Below the pieces are notes generated by a model that did no database searches, was not told the DNA's origin, and saw nothing but the letters and a program-made list of their open reading frames with translations. A program made the position numbers and the translations under genes. From contig SFFS01000053.1 in assembly GCA_004557805.1 (NCBI GenBank), positions 1 to 15,198 of the forward strand: DNA of 15,198 bases, read 5' to 3'. Shown here one piece after another: positions 1 to 6,444 of this stretch. Position 1 is the stretch's first letter. Every line of letters starts with the position of its first letter. The DNA is from Clostridiales bacterium. Its GTDB lineage: Bacteria > Bacillota > Clostridia > Christensenellales > Aristaeellaceae.

Positions 1-447
1 GGTCAGGATCGAGCCGAGGCCGCGGCAGATCATCATCGTACACAGCGTGGTGATGAACGGCGGCAGATCGAGCCGCGAAACGATTGTTCCGTTGATAAAG
101 CCCACGAACACGCCCATCGCCAGCACCAGCACGATCGCCCAGCCGGTCGACCAGCCGTTGATGCGGATCAGATAGCTGCCGATGACCGAATAGCAGATCA
201 GTCCCGTGCCGATGGAAAGATCGACGCCGCCGGTAATCAGCGGGAAGGTGACGCCGATGGACATGAGCATGATGTAGTACATGTAGCTGCAAATCTGCAC
301 GATGGTGGTGTATTTGCGGAAGGACTTGCTCATGCAGTAGAAGAACACGAACAGCACGATCAGCACCGCCAGAATGACGATCTGCTGCAGGCCGAAACCC
401 TTTCGGCTCGAACGGCGGGGAGTTGAAATCTTTTTCTGTTGCGTCAT
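1..447 (-). CDS. RbsC-type sugar ABC transporter permease, partial (3' end beyond left edge)
   Basis: This is the N-terminal 149 residues of an inner-membrane permease for a CUT2-type (ribose/galactose class) sugar importer. It starts with a basic tail (residues 3-16), then a hydrophobic segment (IVILAVLIVLFVFF). The family motif GVTFPLITGGVDLSIG follows, and then further membrane segments. The ATG at 445-447 is preceded by GGAGGGAAAG at good spacing. The stop lies outside the window. It is the last visible gene of the ATPase-permease-permease operon, 24 bases behind the first permease. The two permeases share the TGG(I/V)D(F/L)SIG motif but otherwise differ, so this looks like a heterodimeric channel as in YtfT/YjfF rather than a recent duplication. 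YjfF-like is my best guess; the substrate cannot be read from the sequence. Confidence 0.9.
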   Translation of the reverse strand, partial: MTQQKKISTPRRSSRKGFGLQQIVILAVLIVLFVFFYCMSKSFRKYTTIVQICSYMYYIMLMSIGVTFPLITGGVDLSIGTGLICYSVIGSYLIRINGWSTGWAIVLVLAMGVFVGFINGTIVSRLDLPPFITTLCTMMICRGLGSILT

Positions 448-471
448 TTTCTTTCCCTCCTGTCCTGCCGC

Positions 472-1488
472 TCAGTTCTTACGCTTGCGGCTGAGCGTGT
501 CGGCCGTAACGGCGACGAGCACGATCAGGCCCGTAAGCACATACTGGTAGTTGATGTTGAAGCCCATCGCCAGGATGCCCTCCTGCACCAGCGCTACGAT
601 GATCGCGCCGATGATCGTGCCAAGGATTGAGGCGGAGCCGCCGGCCATGGACGTGCCGCCCATGACGCACGCGGCGATAGCGTCGTTGTTGAACGTATCG
701 CCCAGGCCCGGCTGCACGGTGGTATACGCGCCGACATAGAAGATGGCGGCCAGGCCGGCCATCGTGCCGCTGATGACGTACGCCAGCATTTCCCAGCGGC
801 GCACATCCACGCCCGAAAGGCGCACGGCTTCTTTGTTGCTGCCCAGGCAGATCATATAGCGCCCGGCGCGCGTTTTGGTGAGAATGACGCCGCAGATCAC
901 GGCGAACAGCAGCAGCAGGAACAGGCCCGTGGGCACGTCGCCCCATTTGACCAGATAGCGGAACCACACGTTCTGCCCGCTGGAAAGGTTCGGCCAGCTG
1001 ACCGACTGCGTTTTGGTGAAGATCGATCCCACGCCCTTAGCGACCAGCATCAGCGCCATCGAGGTGATGAACGAGGGCAGATGGATATAGGCGACGAAGA
1101 ACCCGCCGATCGTGCCGAAAAGCGTGCCGATGAGAACGCTCATCAGCAGACAGACCGGCAGCGGCACGTTATATTTGGTCAGGCAGTAGCCCGAGATCAG
1201 CGCCGCGCAGAACATGACCGAACCGATGGAAAAGTCGATGCCGCCGGTGGCGATGACGAAGGTTACGCCCAGGCCGAGGAAACCGATGAAGTAGCAGTAG
1301 TTCAGCGCGCTCATGATGCGCGCGTAGTTGACGAAGCTCGTCCCGTTGTGCAGGATGGGCGAAAGCAGCGCGAACAGTCCGTACAGCGCGAAGATTACGC
1401 CGATGAGAATGACGCGGTTAAAGCCGATTTTCTTCACCAGCGGGAGGGATTTGAAAGCGTCCAGCTTTTTCGGTTTTGCGGCGGTCAT
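472..1488 (-). CDS. RbsC-type sugar ABC transporter permease (YtfT-like)
   Basis: This 338-residue integral membrane permease belongs to the BPD_transp_2 family and forms part of the sugar channel in the cytoplasmic membrane. About eight to ten hydrophobic segments are visible. The N-terminal half carries GVTFVIATGGIDFSIGS and the C-terminal half carries VMGGTSMAGGSAS, the usual permease features of this family. The length is normal for RbsC/YtfT proteins. Its ATG overlaps the stop of the ATPase by four bases (ATGA), which implies translational coupling and a common complex. A second, different permease follows 24 bases downstream. The order ATPase, permease, permease resembles ytfR-ytfT-yjfF of the galactofuranose importer, but the sugar is not proven. 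No substrate-binding protein gene is visible; it may lie beyond the left edge. Confidence 0.93.
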   Translation of the reverse strand: MTAAKPKKLDAFKSLPLVKKIGFNRVILIGVIFALYGLFALLSPILHNGTSFVNYARIMSALNYCYFIGFLGLGVTFVIATGGIDFSIGSVMFCAALISGYCLTKYNVPLPVCLLMSVLIGTLFGTIGGFFVAYIHLPSFITSMALMLVAKGVGSIFTKTQSVSWPNLSSGQNVWFRYLVKWGDVPTGLFLLLLFAVICGVILTKTRAGRYMICLGSNKEAVRLSGVDVRRWEMLAYVISGTMAGLAAIFYVGAYTTVQPGLGDTFNNDAIAACVMGGTSMAGGSASILGTIIGAIIVALVQEGILAMGFNINYQYVLTGLIVLVAVTADTLSRKRKN

Positions 1489-3014
1489 TTCGCAGCCCCT
1501 CCTTTCAGCAGATCATGCGCGTCGATATCGCGCGTGGCCGCGCTCATGATCTTCTCCTGCGTCGCTTCGGAAATGTCGAATTCGGCCGTCTTGCGGCCTT
1601 CGCACATGACCAGCACGCGGTCGCTCATGCGCAGAATTTCAACCAGCTCGGAGGAAATCATGATGATCGACTTGCCTGCCCTGGCCAGCGAGTTCATCAG
1701 CTCGTAAATTTCCTGCTTCGCGCCGACGTCGATGCCGCGCGTCGGCTCGTCGAAGATCATGATCTGGCTGTTGTTGACCAGCCACTTGGCGATGACGACC
1801 TTCTGCTGGTTGCCGCCGGAAAGATCCATGACCAGCTGCTCGAGCGTGGGCGTTTTGGTGCGCAGGGTATCGACGTATTTCTGCGCCGCCTGCTTTTCGC
1901 CGGGCTTGTCGATGAAGCCCGCGCTGCTGTATTCATGCAGCGTGGCGATGGTGGAGTTTTCGACGATGTCCTTTTTGAGCATGAGGCCGAAGCGTTTGCG
2001 GTCCTCGGAAAGATAGCTCAGGCCGAGCCGGACGGCGTCCTTGGGGGAGTTGATTTCCACCTTTTTGCCGTCGATCCAGATGTCGCCGCTCTCCTTCGGG
2101 TCCGCGCCGAAAAGCGCGCGGCACGTTTCCGTGCGCCCCGCGCCCATCAGGCCGGAGAAACCGAGAATCTCGCCGCGGCGCAGCTCGAAGCTGACGTCCT
2201 GTACGAGACGGCCGGCGTTGAGATGCTCCACCTTCAGCACGACGGGCGCGTCCGCGGGGACGGCGCTGTGCGCCTTGGGCGTTTCATAGATGGTGCGGCC
2301 GACCATCATGTTGATGATTTCTTCTTTTGTGACGTCTTTGGTGTTGACGGTGCCGATATAGTGTCCGTCGCGCATGACCGACACGCGGTCGGTGATCTTG
2401 TTGATCTCGTCCATGCGGTGGGAAATATAGACGATGCCGTAATCCTTTGCGCGCAGATCGCGGATGATCTTGAACAGCTGCTCGATTTCCGCCTCGGTCA
2501 GCGCCGCGCTCGGTTCGTCGAACACGATCAGCTTCGCTTCGTGCGAGATGGCCTTGGCGATTTCGCACATCTGCTGCTTGCCCACGGTCAGCGAGCTCAT
2601 GCGCGCTTTGGGGTCGATGTCGATGTTCAGCTCTTCAAAAAGCCTGCGCGCTTCGGCGTTCATTTTTTTGTCGTCGATGAACGGCCCGCGCTTGAACTCG
2701 CGCCCGATGAAGATATTCTGCGCGACGGTCAGATGGCCCATCATGTTCAGTTCCTGATGGACGATCACAACGCCGGCGGCCTGCGCCTCGCGCGCGGACT
2801 GGAAATTGACCTCGCGCCCTTCGAACGTGATCGTACCGGAATCCTTATGGGTGATACCGGTCAGCACCTTCATCAGGGTCGATTTTCCCGCGCCGTTTTC
2901 GCCGACCAGCGCATGCACCTCACCGCGGCACACGTCGAAATCAACATGATCCAGAGCGTGAACGCCGGGATAGGTCTTGTCGATGGCCCGCATGGTCAGG
3001 ATAACGTCTCCCAC
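1485..3014 (-). CDS. RbsA/YtfR-type sugar ABC transporter ATPase (two nucleotide-binding domains)
   Basis: This 509-residue protein carries two fused ABC ATPase domains and energises CUT2 sugar import on the cytoplasmic face. Domain 1 has Walker A GENGAGKST (residues 38-46), signature LTVGKQQ, Walker B LIVFDEPSAAL and switch histidine YISHRMDE. Domain 2 has the degenerate Walker A GLMGAGRTE usual in RbsA, signature LSGGNQQK, Walker B IMIFDEPTRGID and ISSELVE in place of the histidine. I chose the GTG start at 3012-3014 because AGAGGTGA sits seven bases upstream and the product then opens with GDVILTMRAIDKTYPG, typical of the family. An open frame extends to 3113, but that would put the start inside the promoter. 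An in-frame ATG at 2991-2993 is the alternative. It is the first gene of the operon, driven by the promoter at 3085-3113. Confidence 0.95.
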   Translation of the reverse strand: MGDVILTMRAIDKTYPGVHALDHVDFDVCRGEVHALVGENGAGKSTLMKVLTGITHKDSGTITFEGREVNFQSAREAQAAGVVIVHQELNMMGHLTVAQNIFIGREFKRGPFIDDKKMNAEARRLFEELNIDIDPKARMSSLTVGKQQMCEIAKAISHEAKLIVFDEPSAALTEAEIEQLFKIIRDLRAKDYGIVYISHRMDEINKITDRVSVMRDGHYIGTVNTKDVTKEEIINMMVGRTIYETPKAHSAVPADAPVVLKVEHLNAGRLVQDVSFELRRGEILGFSGLMGAGRTETCRALFGADPKESGDIWIDGKKVEINSPKDAVRLGLSYLSEDRKRFGLMLKKDIVENSTIATLHEYSSAGFIDKPGEKQAAQKYVDTLRTKTPTLEQLVMDLSGGNQQKVVIAKWLVNNSQIMIFDEPTRGIDVGAKQEIYELMNSLARAGKSIIMISSELVEILRMSDRVLVMCEGRKTAEFDISEATQEKIMSAATRDIDAHDLLKGGAAK

Positions 3015-3069
3015 TGTTCCTTCACCTCTTCTTCCTGCACGGCGGATATAACGAAAAATTACACAAAAC

Positions 3070-3079
3070 GAAACGTTTA
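3070..3079. promoter_or_regulatory. LacI-family operator O1 at the ABC operon start site
   Basis: GAAACGTTTA contains the perfect palindrome AAACGTTT (3071-3078) centred on CG, the form typical of LacI-family operators. It covers the predicted transcription start, so a bound repressor would block initiation. The same core recurs at 3191-3200 and, with one arm altered, at 4357-4366, all around the LacI-family gene. Binding is inferred from this recurrence and position. Confidence 0.72.
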
Positions 3080-3084
3080 TACAT

Positions 3085-3113
3085 AGTTTACCATCCGACT
3101 GCCCGTTTGTCAA
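3085..3113 (-). promoter_or_regulatory. Sigma-A promoter of the sugar ABC operon
   Basis: On the minus strand the -35 box TTGACA (3108-3113) and the -10 box TAAACT (3085-3090) are separated by 17 bases. Predicted transcription begins near 3078, inside the operator at 3070-3079, and about 60 bases of leader precede the ATPase start. An AT-rich stretch lies upstream (about 3121-3160) and could act as an UP element. The position is read from sequence; activity is inferred. Confidence 0.82.
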
Positions 3114-3190
3114 GAATTTCGGATGCTGATTTATACATTTATTCCATGCATTTATTGGGGAAATGGACGCAATGGCGCGACAACTGAAGT

Positions 3191-3200
3191 GAAACGTTTC
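3191..3200. promoter_or_regulatory. LacI-family operator O2, perfect palindrome GAAACGTTTC
   Basis: This perfect 10-bp palindrome lies three bases beyond the repressor gene's stop codon and about 121 bp (centre to centre) upstream of operator O1. It overlaps no recognisable promoter element, so it looks like an auxiliary operator that could support looping with O1. It has the most symmetrical sequence of the three sites. Confidence 0.65.
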
Positions 3201-3203
3201 GCG

Positions 3204-4217
3204 TCATTCGCACCGCTGCGCCGCCACGGTATCCCCCTTCTTCAGCGCGGCGGGCAGCGTAATCACCTGATGCACGGTCTCCGGGTCGGAAAGCAGCGAA
3301 AGCATCCGCTCGGCCGCGCAGTCGGAAATGGCCGCCATCGGCTGCGTGACAAGCGTAGTGTTGGGGAAGATGGCGTTGGTCATGTCCATATCGTCAAAGC
3401 CGATCAGCGAAAGATCCTGCGGGATGCGCACGTGCATTTCGTTCAGCGCGATGCGCGCGCCCAGCGTCATTTCGTAGTTGGTGCAGAAAAGCGCGGTGGG
3501 TGGGTTGTCCATTGCGAGCATGCTCTTGGCGATGAGGTAGCCGCCCTGCATCGTGTAATCGCCGTGATCGATCAGCGCGGGATCCTCCGCGATGCCGGCG
3601 GCGCGCAGCGCGTCCGTATATCCTTTATATCGCTCCGAGGTGGTATATATGCCTTTTTCTCCCAGAATCAGTCCGATGCGCCGGTGCCCCGCGGCCAGCA
3701 GCGTTTCGACGGCGCGGCGCGAAATGTTGCGGTTATCGATGATGACGGCGCTGACGCGCCCATAGAGCGATTCGACCATCCGGTCCACCAGCACCACCGG
3801 CACGCCGCGCTCGAGCGCGGGCGAAAGATGCGCGCCGCTGCTGCACATGGGCAGGCTGATGATGCCGTCTACCTGCTTGTGCAGCAGGAACGACACGGCC
3901 TCTTTCTCGCGCGCCTCGTCGGAGCGGAAATCGCAGACGATTACGCCGTAGTCGCTGCGGCGCAGCGCATCCTCGATATGCGCGATGATCGTCGTCATAA
4001 ACGTGTTGCACAGTTCCGGCAGAACGACGCCGATGGTGCGCGTATGCCGCGTTTTCAGGCTGCGCGCGGCGGCGTTGGGCGAATAATCCAGCTTCGCGAC
4101 GGCCGCCTCGATGCGCGCGCGGTTTTCCGGCCGCACGTTGCCGCCGTTGAAATATTTGGAAATCGTCGCCAGTCCCAGTCCCGTGCATCGGGCGATGTCT
4201 TTCATTGTCGCTGCCAT
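3204..4217 (-). CDS. LacI-family transcriptional repressor
   Basis: This 337-residue DNA-binding repressor probably senses a sugar or sugar derivative. The N-terminal helix-turn-helix is clear (MKDIARCTGLGLATISKYFN), followed by the hinge segment YSPNAAARSLKTRHT. A periplasmic-binding-protein-like ligand domain begins at TIGVVLPEL and runs to the C-terminus. The start MAATMKDIA at 4215-4217 has AAGGAG upstream with about ten bases spacing. An ATG at 4236-4238 has no ribosome binding site, and the one at 4203-4205 is too far from it. It lies between the ABC operon (same strand, downstream) and the divergent reductase, with operator-like palindromes on both sides. I therefore infer that it represses both. 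No terminator is visible behind it, so read-through into the transporter is possible. Confidence 0.93.
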   Translation of the reverse strand: MAATMKDIARCTGLGLATISKYFNGGNVRPENRARIEAAVAKLDYSPNAAARSLKTRHTRTIGVVLPELCNTFMTTIIAHIEDALRRSDYGVIVCDFRSDEAREKEAVSFLLHKQVDGIISLPMCSSGAHLSPALERGVPVVLVDRMVESLYGRVSAVIIDNRNISRRAVETLLAAGHRRIGLILGEKGIYTTSERYKGYTDALRAAGIAEDPALIDHGDYTMQGGYLIAKSMLAMDNPPTALFCTNYEMTLGARIALNEMHVRIPQDLSLIGFDDMDMTNAIFPNTTLVTQPMAAISDCAAERMLSLLSDPETVHQVITLPAALKKGDTVAAQRCE

Positions 4218-4256
4218 AAGCCCGCGTCTCCTTCGCATCGGATCATGATAAGAAGC

Positions 4257-4285
4257 ATTATATCAGATTTTCGCGCGTTGCGCGA
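4257..4285 (-). promoter_or_regulatory. Extended -10 promoter of the lacI-family gene, with inverted repeat in the -35 region
   Basis: On the minus strand, TGATATAAT (4257-4265) is a perfect TATAAT with the extended -10 TGN. No good -35 box stands 17 bases upstream. Instead that place is held by the inverted repeat TCGCGC-N3-GCGCGA (4271-4285). Predicted transcription begins near 4250, giving a leader of about 33 bases. The repeat does not match the GAAACGTTTC operators, so it may bind another factor or be chance in GC-rich DNA. Confidence 0.6.
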
Positions 4286-4319
4286 GAGAGAAAACCCAAC
4301 AATTTTCCCTGCCGGATGA

Positions 4320-4348
4320 TTGACAACCGCCGCCGCCCGGGCTATACT
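4320..4348 (+). promoter_or_regulatory. Sigma-A promoter of the aldo/keto reductase gene
   Basis: TTGACA (4320-4325) and TATACT (4343-4348) are separated by exactly 17 bases on the plus strand. The predicted start near 4355 falls at the edge of operator O3 (4357-4366). This copies the promoter/operator geometry of the ABC operon on the other side of the repressor gene. Confidence 0.8.
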
Positions 4349-4356
4349 GCCGATGT

Positions 4357-4366
4357 GAAACGTTAC
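4357..4366. promoter_or_regulatory. LacI-family operator O3 at the reductase start site
   Basis: GAAACGTTAC shares the left half and centre with the GAAACGTTTC site at 3191-3200 and differs in the right arm. It starts eight bases after the -10 box of the reductase promoter, the usual place for a repressor operator. A slightly shifted inverted repeat, AACGT-T-ACGTT (4359-4369), overlaps it and could be an alternative reading. Confidence 0.62.
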
Positions 4367-4433
4367 GTTCTTGCCCGCTGGGGCTGATTTGACATGAAGT
4401 TTTTTGTATAATTTATATAAAGGAGAGAAGAAT

Positions 4434-5450
4434 ATGGCTGAAAGAATCGATCCCAAGCGCGTCCCGAAGGTGCGCCTGCGCACGGGACAGGAAGTGCCCT
4501 GCATCGGCATGGGAACCTTCGGCAGCGACAGGTTTTCCGCCGAACAGATCAGCAGCGCCGTAGCCGGCGCGATCCGCTGCGGCTATCGCCTGTTCGACTG
4601 CGCCGCCGTGTACGGCAACGAAAAGCAGATCGGCGAGGTGTTCCGGCAGGCTTTTGAGGAAGGCGCTGTCCGCCGCGAGGAGCTGTTTATCACCAGCAAG
4701 GTATGGAACGATATGCATGGGCGCGGGGACGTTCTGCTCTCCCTTGCGCAGACGCTGAAGGATTTGCAGCTCGATTACATCGACGCCTATTTCGTTCACT
4801 GGCCGTTTGCGAACTATCACGCCCCCGGCTGCGACGGCGACAGCCGCAACCCCGACAGCCGGCCCTTCTCGCCCGAGCGGTTCCTGGCCACGTGGCGGCA
4901 GATGGAGCGCCTGTACGATATGGGTCTTGTGAAAAACCTGGGCATGAGCAATATGACCATTCCGAAGCTGGAAGCCGTGCTGCCGCACTGCCGCGTCAGG
5001 CCGACGCTGATCGAAATGGAAATGCATCCCTGCTTCCAGCAGCCTGAGCTGTATGAATATTGCCTCGCGCAGGGCGTACAGCCGGTGGGTTTCTGCCCGG
5101 TCGGCAGCCCGGCGCGCCCCGACCGCGACATCTTTGAAGGCGACAAATGCGACACGAAGGAACCGGTCATCGTCCGCATTGCGGAAAAGCACGGCGTGCA
5201 TCCGGCCATCGTCTGCCTGAAATGGGCGGTGCAGCGCGGTCAGGTGCCGATTCCGTTCTCCATCCACGAGGCGCATTATGTCGATAACCTCAAATGCGTC
5301 ACCGAGGATCCGCTGACCGAAGAGGAAATGGCGGAGATTAAGGCGCTGGACGATCCGAACAACCGGCTTATCAAGGGGCAGGTGTTCCTCTGGCCCGGCG
5401 CGACCGACTGGCGCGACCTGTGGGATATGGATGGAAAAATCACGGAGTGA
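4434..5450 (+). CDS. Aldo/keto reductase
   Basis: This 338-residue NAD(P)H-dependent oxidoreductase has the AKR (TIM-barrel) fold and would act in the cytoplasm. The complete catalytic tetrad is visible: Asp55 and Tyr60 in FDCAAVYGNE, Lys89 in ITSKVWND and His122 in YFVHWPF. Family motifs near the cofactor site follow (NLGMSNMTIPKLE and later VPIPFSIHEAHYVDNL). The ATG at 4434-4436 follows AAAGGAGAG at good spacing; open frame further upstream has no such site. It stands alone on the plus strand, divergent from the LacI-family gene, with its own promoter and operator and a strong terminator 12 bases behind the stop. Co-regulation with the sugar importer suggests it reduces or oxidises the imported sugar or a derivative. 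That is inference; the substrate is unknown. Confidence 0.92.
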   Translation: MAERIDPKRVPKVRLRTGQEVPCIGMGTFGSDRFSAEQISSAVAGAIRCGYRLFDCAAVYGNEKQIGEVFRQAFEEGAVRREELFITSKVWNDMHGRGDVLLSLAQTLKDLQLDYIDAYFVHWPFANYHAPGCDGDSRNPDSRPFSPERFLATWRQMERLYDMGLVKNLGMSNMTIPKLEAVLPHCRVRPTLIEMEMHPCFQQPELYEYCLAQGVQPVGFCPVGSPARPDRDIFEGDKCDTKEPVIVRIAEKHGVHPAIVCLKWAVQRGQVPIPFSIHEAHYVDNLKCVTEDPLTEEEMAEIKALDDPNNRLIKGQVFLWPGATDWRDLWDMDGKITE

Positions 5451-5462
5451 CGGATAAAGATG

Positions 5463-5490
5463 AACCGGCGCAGAGATGCGCCGGTTTTTT
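5463..5490 (+). terminator. Intrinsic terminator of the aldo/keto reductase gene
   Basis: A perfect 10-bp stem (AACCGGCGCA, 5463-5472, with 5477-5486) closes a GAGA tetraloop and runs directly into a T tract ending at 5490. It lies 12 bases after the reductase stop. It also separates this gene from the convergent two-gene cassette on the minus strand. Confidence 0.93.
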
Positions 5491-5495
5491 GTCTG

Positions 5496-5512
5496 TTCCA
5501 TGCGGCATGGAA
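5496..5512. other. Small hairpin TTCCATG-N3-CATGGAA
   Basis: A 7-bp perfect inverted repeat with a three-base loop lies just beyond the reductase terminator. No T tract follows on either strand, so it is not a terminator. It is the only other structure I see between the terminator and the hairpin repeat. Confidence 0.3.
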
Positions 5513-5552
5513 GGGATTTGCAGCGCGGGGAACGTGCGGGACTCCGCCCCGC

Positions 5553-5587
5553 GCCCCGCCAGGGAACTGAGTTTCCTGAACCTTCCG
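5553..5587. repeat. 35-bp interspersed hairpin repeat, copy 1
   Basis: This element matches 6445-6479 at 32 of 35 positions in the same orientation. Its centre is an imperfect inverted repeat around AGGGAACTGAGTTTCCT. It ends exactly three bases before the stop codon of the XRE regulator gene, so it would form a hairpin at the start of that gene's 3' untranslated RNA. No T tract follows. Just beyond it (about 5536-5552) a second GC-rich hairpin, GCGGGACTCCGCCCCGC, may belong to the same element. It resembles short interspersed hairpin elements of clostridial genomes; I cannot name the family. Confidence 0.72.
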
Positions 5588-5590
5588 GGA

Positions 5591-5812
5591 TTATTCGCCG
5601 TCATCGTCTTCTTCTACGAAGCAAAAGACTTCTTCGACCGGTTTATTAAAAACCCGCGCGATATCCATTGCGAGTTTTAAGGAAAGATTATATTTTCCGT
5701 TTTCAAGATTTCCGATCGTTTCGCGCCGAACGCCGACGAGCGCCGCCAGATCGGCCTGCTGCATGTTCGCGCCTTTTCGCAGCTCATGGATTCGCGTTAC
5801 CAATTTCGTCAT
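5591..5812 (-). CDS. Small XRE-family (Cro/CI) transcriptional regulator
   Basis: This 73-residue protein is a single helix-turn-helix domain with little else. Residues about 8-60 fit the fold: IHELRKGANMQQADLAALVG, then the recognition helix VRRETIGNLENGKYNLSL, then AMDIARVFNKPVEEVF. It ends with an acidic tail (EEDDDGE). Such single-domain regulators are common in Firmicutes next to small membrane proteins. Its ATG shares one base with the upstream stop (TGATG), so it is translationally coupled to the membrane protein gene. The target is probably its own promoter at 6280-6309, but no operator can be assigned. The stop is followed, after three bases, by a hairpin repeat. Confidence 0.9.
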   Translation of the reverse strand: MTKLVTRIHELRKGANMQQADLAALVGVRRETIGNLENGKYNLSLKLAMDIARVFNKPVEEVFCFVEEDDDGE

Positions 5813-6246
5813 CAGTCGCCGTCCTTTTCGTAGAGGAGGAAAAAATAGCCGATTGAGAAATGAAGCAGGCCGTTCAACATGCTAACGATGCAGAGCATAA
5901 TGCGCGCGTTGATTGTGAAGGCGGAGAACGAAAAAATGGCGAGCGTATCGAGCAAATTAAAAAGGCAGAACAGACAGACGCAGCCCGGCAGCGCGATCAG
6001 AGCCAGCTGGCAGGTAGTCGCCTGCGCCTTTTGAAGACGCGCCCGCGCCATTTCATCGTCTTTCTCGAGCTTTCGATGAAAAAAGTTCAGCGAGGGGATG
6101 ATATTTACAACGGAGATAAGCGTAAGAAGGTCGGCAGGCAGGATGCTGTCCCATATCCACAGGACGCCGGACAGAAACCAGAGAAGACCGCTCAGCAGAT
6201 AACGATACAGAATCTGACGGCAATAGGAAAGTTCACGGTTTTCAAC
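5812..6246 (-). CDS. Small multi-pass membrane protein, unknown function; start frame uncertain
   Basis: I do not recognise this family. The frame encodes four or five hydrophobic segments. Two lie near the N-terminus (YLLSGLLWFLSGVLWIW and LLTLISVVNIIPSLNFF). A charged loop follows (HRKLEKDDEMARARLQKAQ), and the rest lie after it (CQLALIALPGCVCLFCLFNL and onward). It precedes and is coupled to the XRE regulator, a common pairing in Firmicutes. The start is a problem. The good ribosome binding site GGAGG (about 6254-6262) points to the ATG at 6246-6248, but that ATG is in another frame and stops after about 18 codons. The frame can be opened to a TTG at 6355-6357, yet this lies upstream of the likely promoter and within the terminator of the previous operon. 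Either a frameshift has occurred at the start or an unusual start is used. Confidence 0.7.
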   Translation of the reverse strand, partial: VENRELSYCRQILYRYLLSGLLWFLSGVLWIWDSILPADLLTLISVVNIIPSLNFFHRKLEKDDEMARARLQKAQATTCQLALIALPGCVCLFCLFNLLDTLAIFSFSAFTINARIMLCIVSMLNGLLHFSIGYFFLLYEKDGD

Positions 6247-6279
6247 ATAAAACGCCCTCCCTGCATGCGATGTATTTCT

Positions 6280-6309
6280 ATCATATGAGCGAAATAGATC
6301 ACATGCCAA
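6280..6309 (-). promoter_or_regulatory. Putative promoter of the membrane protein/XRE cassette
   Basis: On the minus strand TTGGCA (6304-6309) and TATGAT (6280-6285) each match five of six consensus positions and are 18 bases apart. Transcription would start near 6273, about 25 bases before the ATG at 6246-6248. It follows directly behind the terminator of the upstream operon, which fits an independent unit. Confidence 0.6.
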
Positions 6310-6311
6310 AG

Positions 6312-6373
6312 CAAAAATCAAGCCTTTTTGCAAAAAGCAGAGACTTTCCCCCTGCAATTTGTCAAAAAGGCTT
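6312..6373 (-). terminator. Probable intrinsic terminator of the tyrS-yigZ operon
   Basis: An 11-bp perfect inverted repeat, AAGCCTTTTTG (6320-6330) with CAAAAAGGCTT (6363-6373), encloses 32 bases that can form further pairs. On the minus strand it is followed by GATTTTTG. The shorter palindrome CTTTTTGCAAAAAG (6324-6337) is nested in one arm. It lies about 110 bases beyond the yigZ stop and just before the next promoter. The long loop and AT-rich stem make it weaker than the other terminators here. Confidence 0.55.
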
Positions 6374-6444
6374 CAGAAACGCCGGAAGGGAATGCGGTTC
6401 TCGCAATTTCAACTTTTATGGGCTCGTCATCGGAAACGGATAAT

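Noticed and set aside
1476..3086. Long plus-strand open frame (536 codons) opposite the ABC ATPase
   Set aside because: It is the antisense shadow of a GC-rich gene. The product is rich in Asp, His, Arg and Ala with no family resemblance, and no ribosome binding site fits.
3190..3201. CcpA cre site at the GAAACGTTTC palindrome
   Set aside because: The cre consensus places CG one base further from TG and needs a longer arm. The recurring sites around a local LacI-family gene fit that regulator better.
4389..4412. Second TTGACA (4389-4394) and TATAAT (4407-4412) before the reductase
   Set aside because: The spacing is only 12 bases, too short for one promoter. Pairing TTGACA with TTATAT at 4413-4418 (18 bases) is possible, but would leave almost no leader before the ribosome binding site. 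The 4320-4348 promoter is better.
4413..5501. Minus-strand open frame opposite the aldo/keto reductase
   Set aside because: The reductase on the plus strand has the full catalytic tetrad, promoter, ribosome site and terminator. The opposite frame runs through that terminator.
6355..6357. TTG start giving a 181-residue membrane protein
   Set aside because: It has no good ribosome binding site, lies within the probable terminator of the previous operon and upstream of the likely promoter. The extra N-terminus shows no extra domain.
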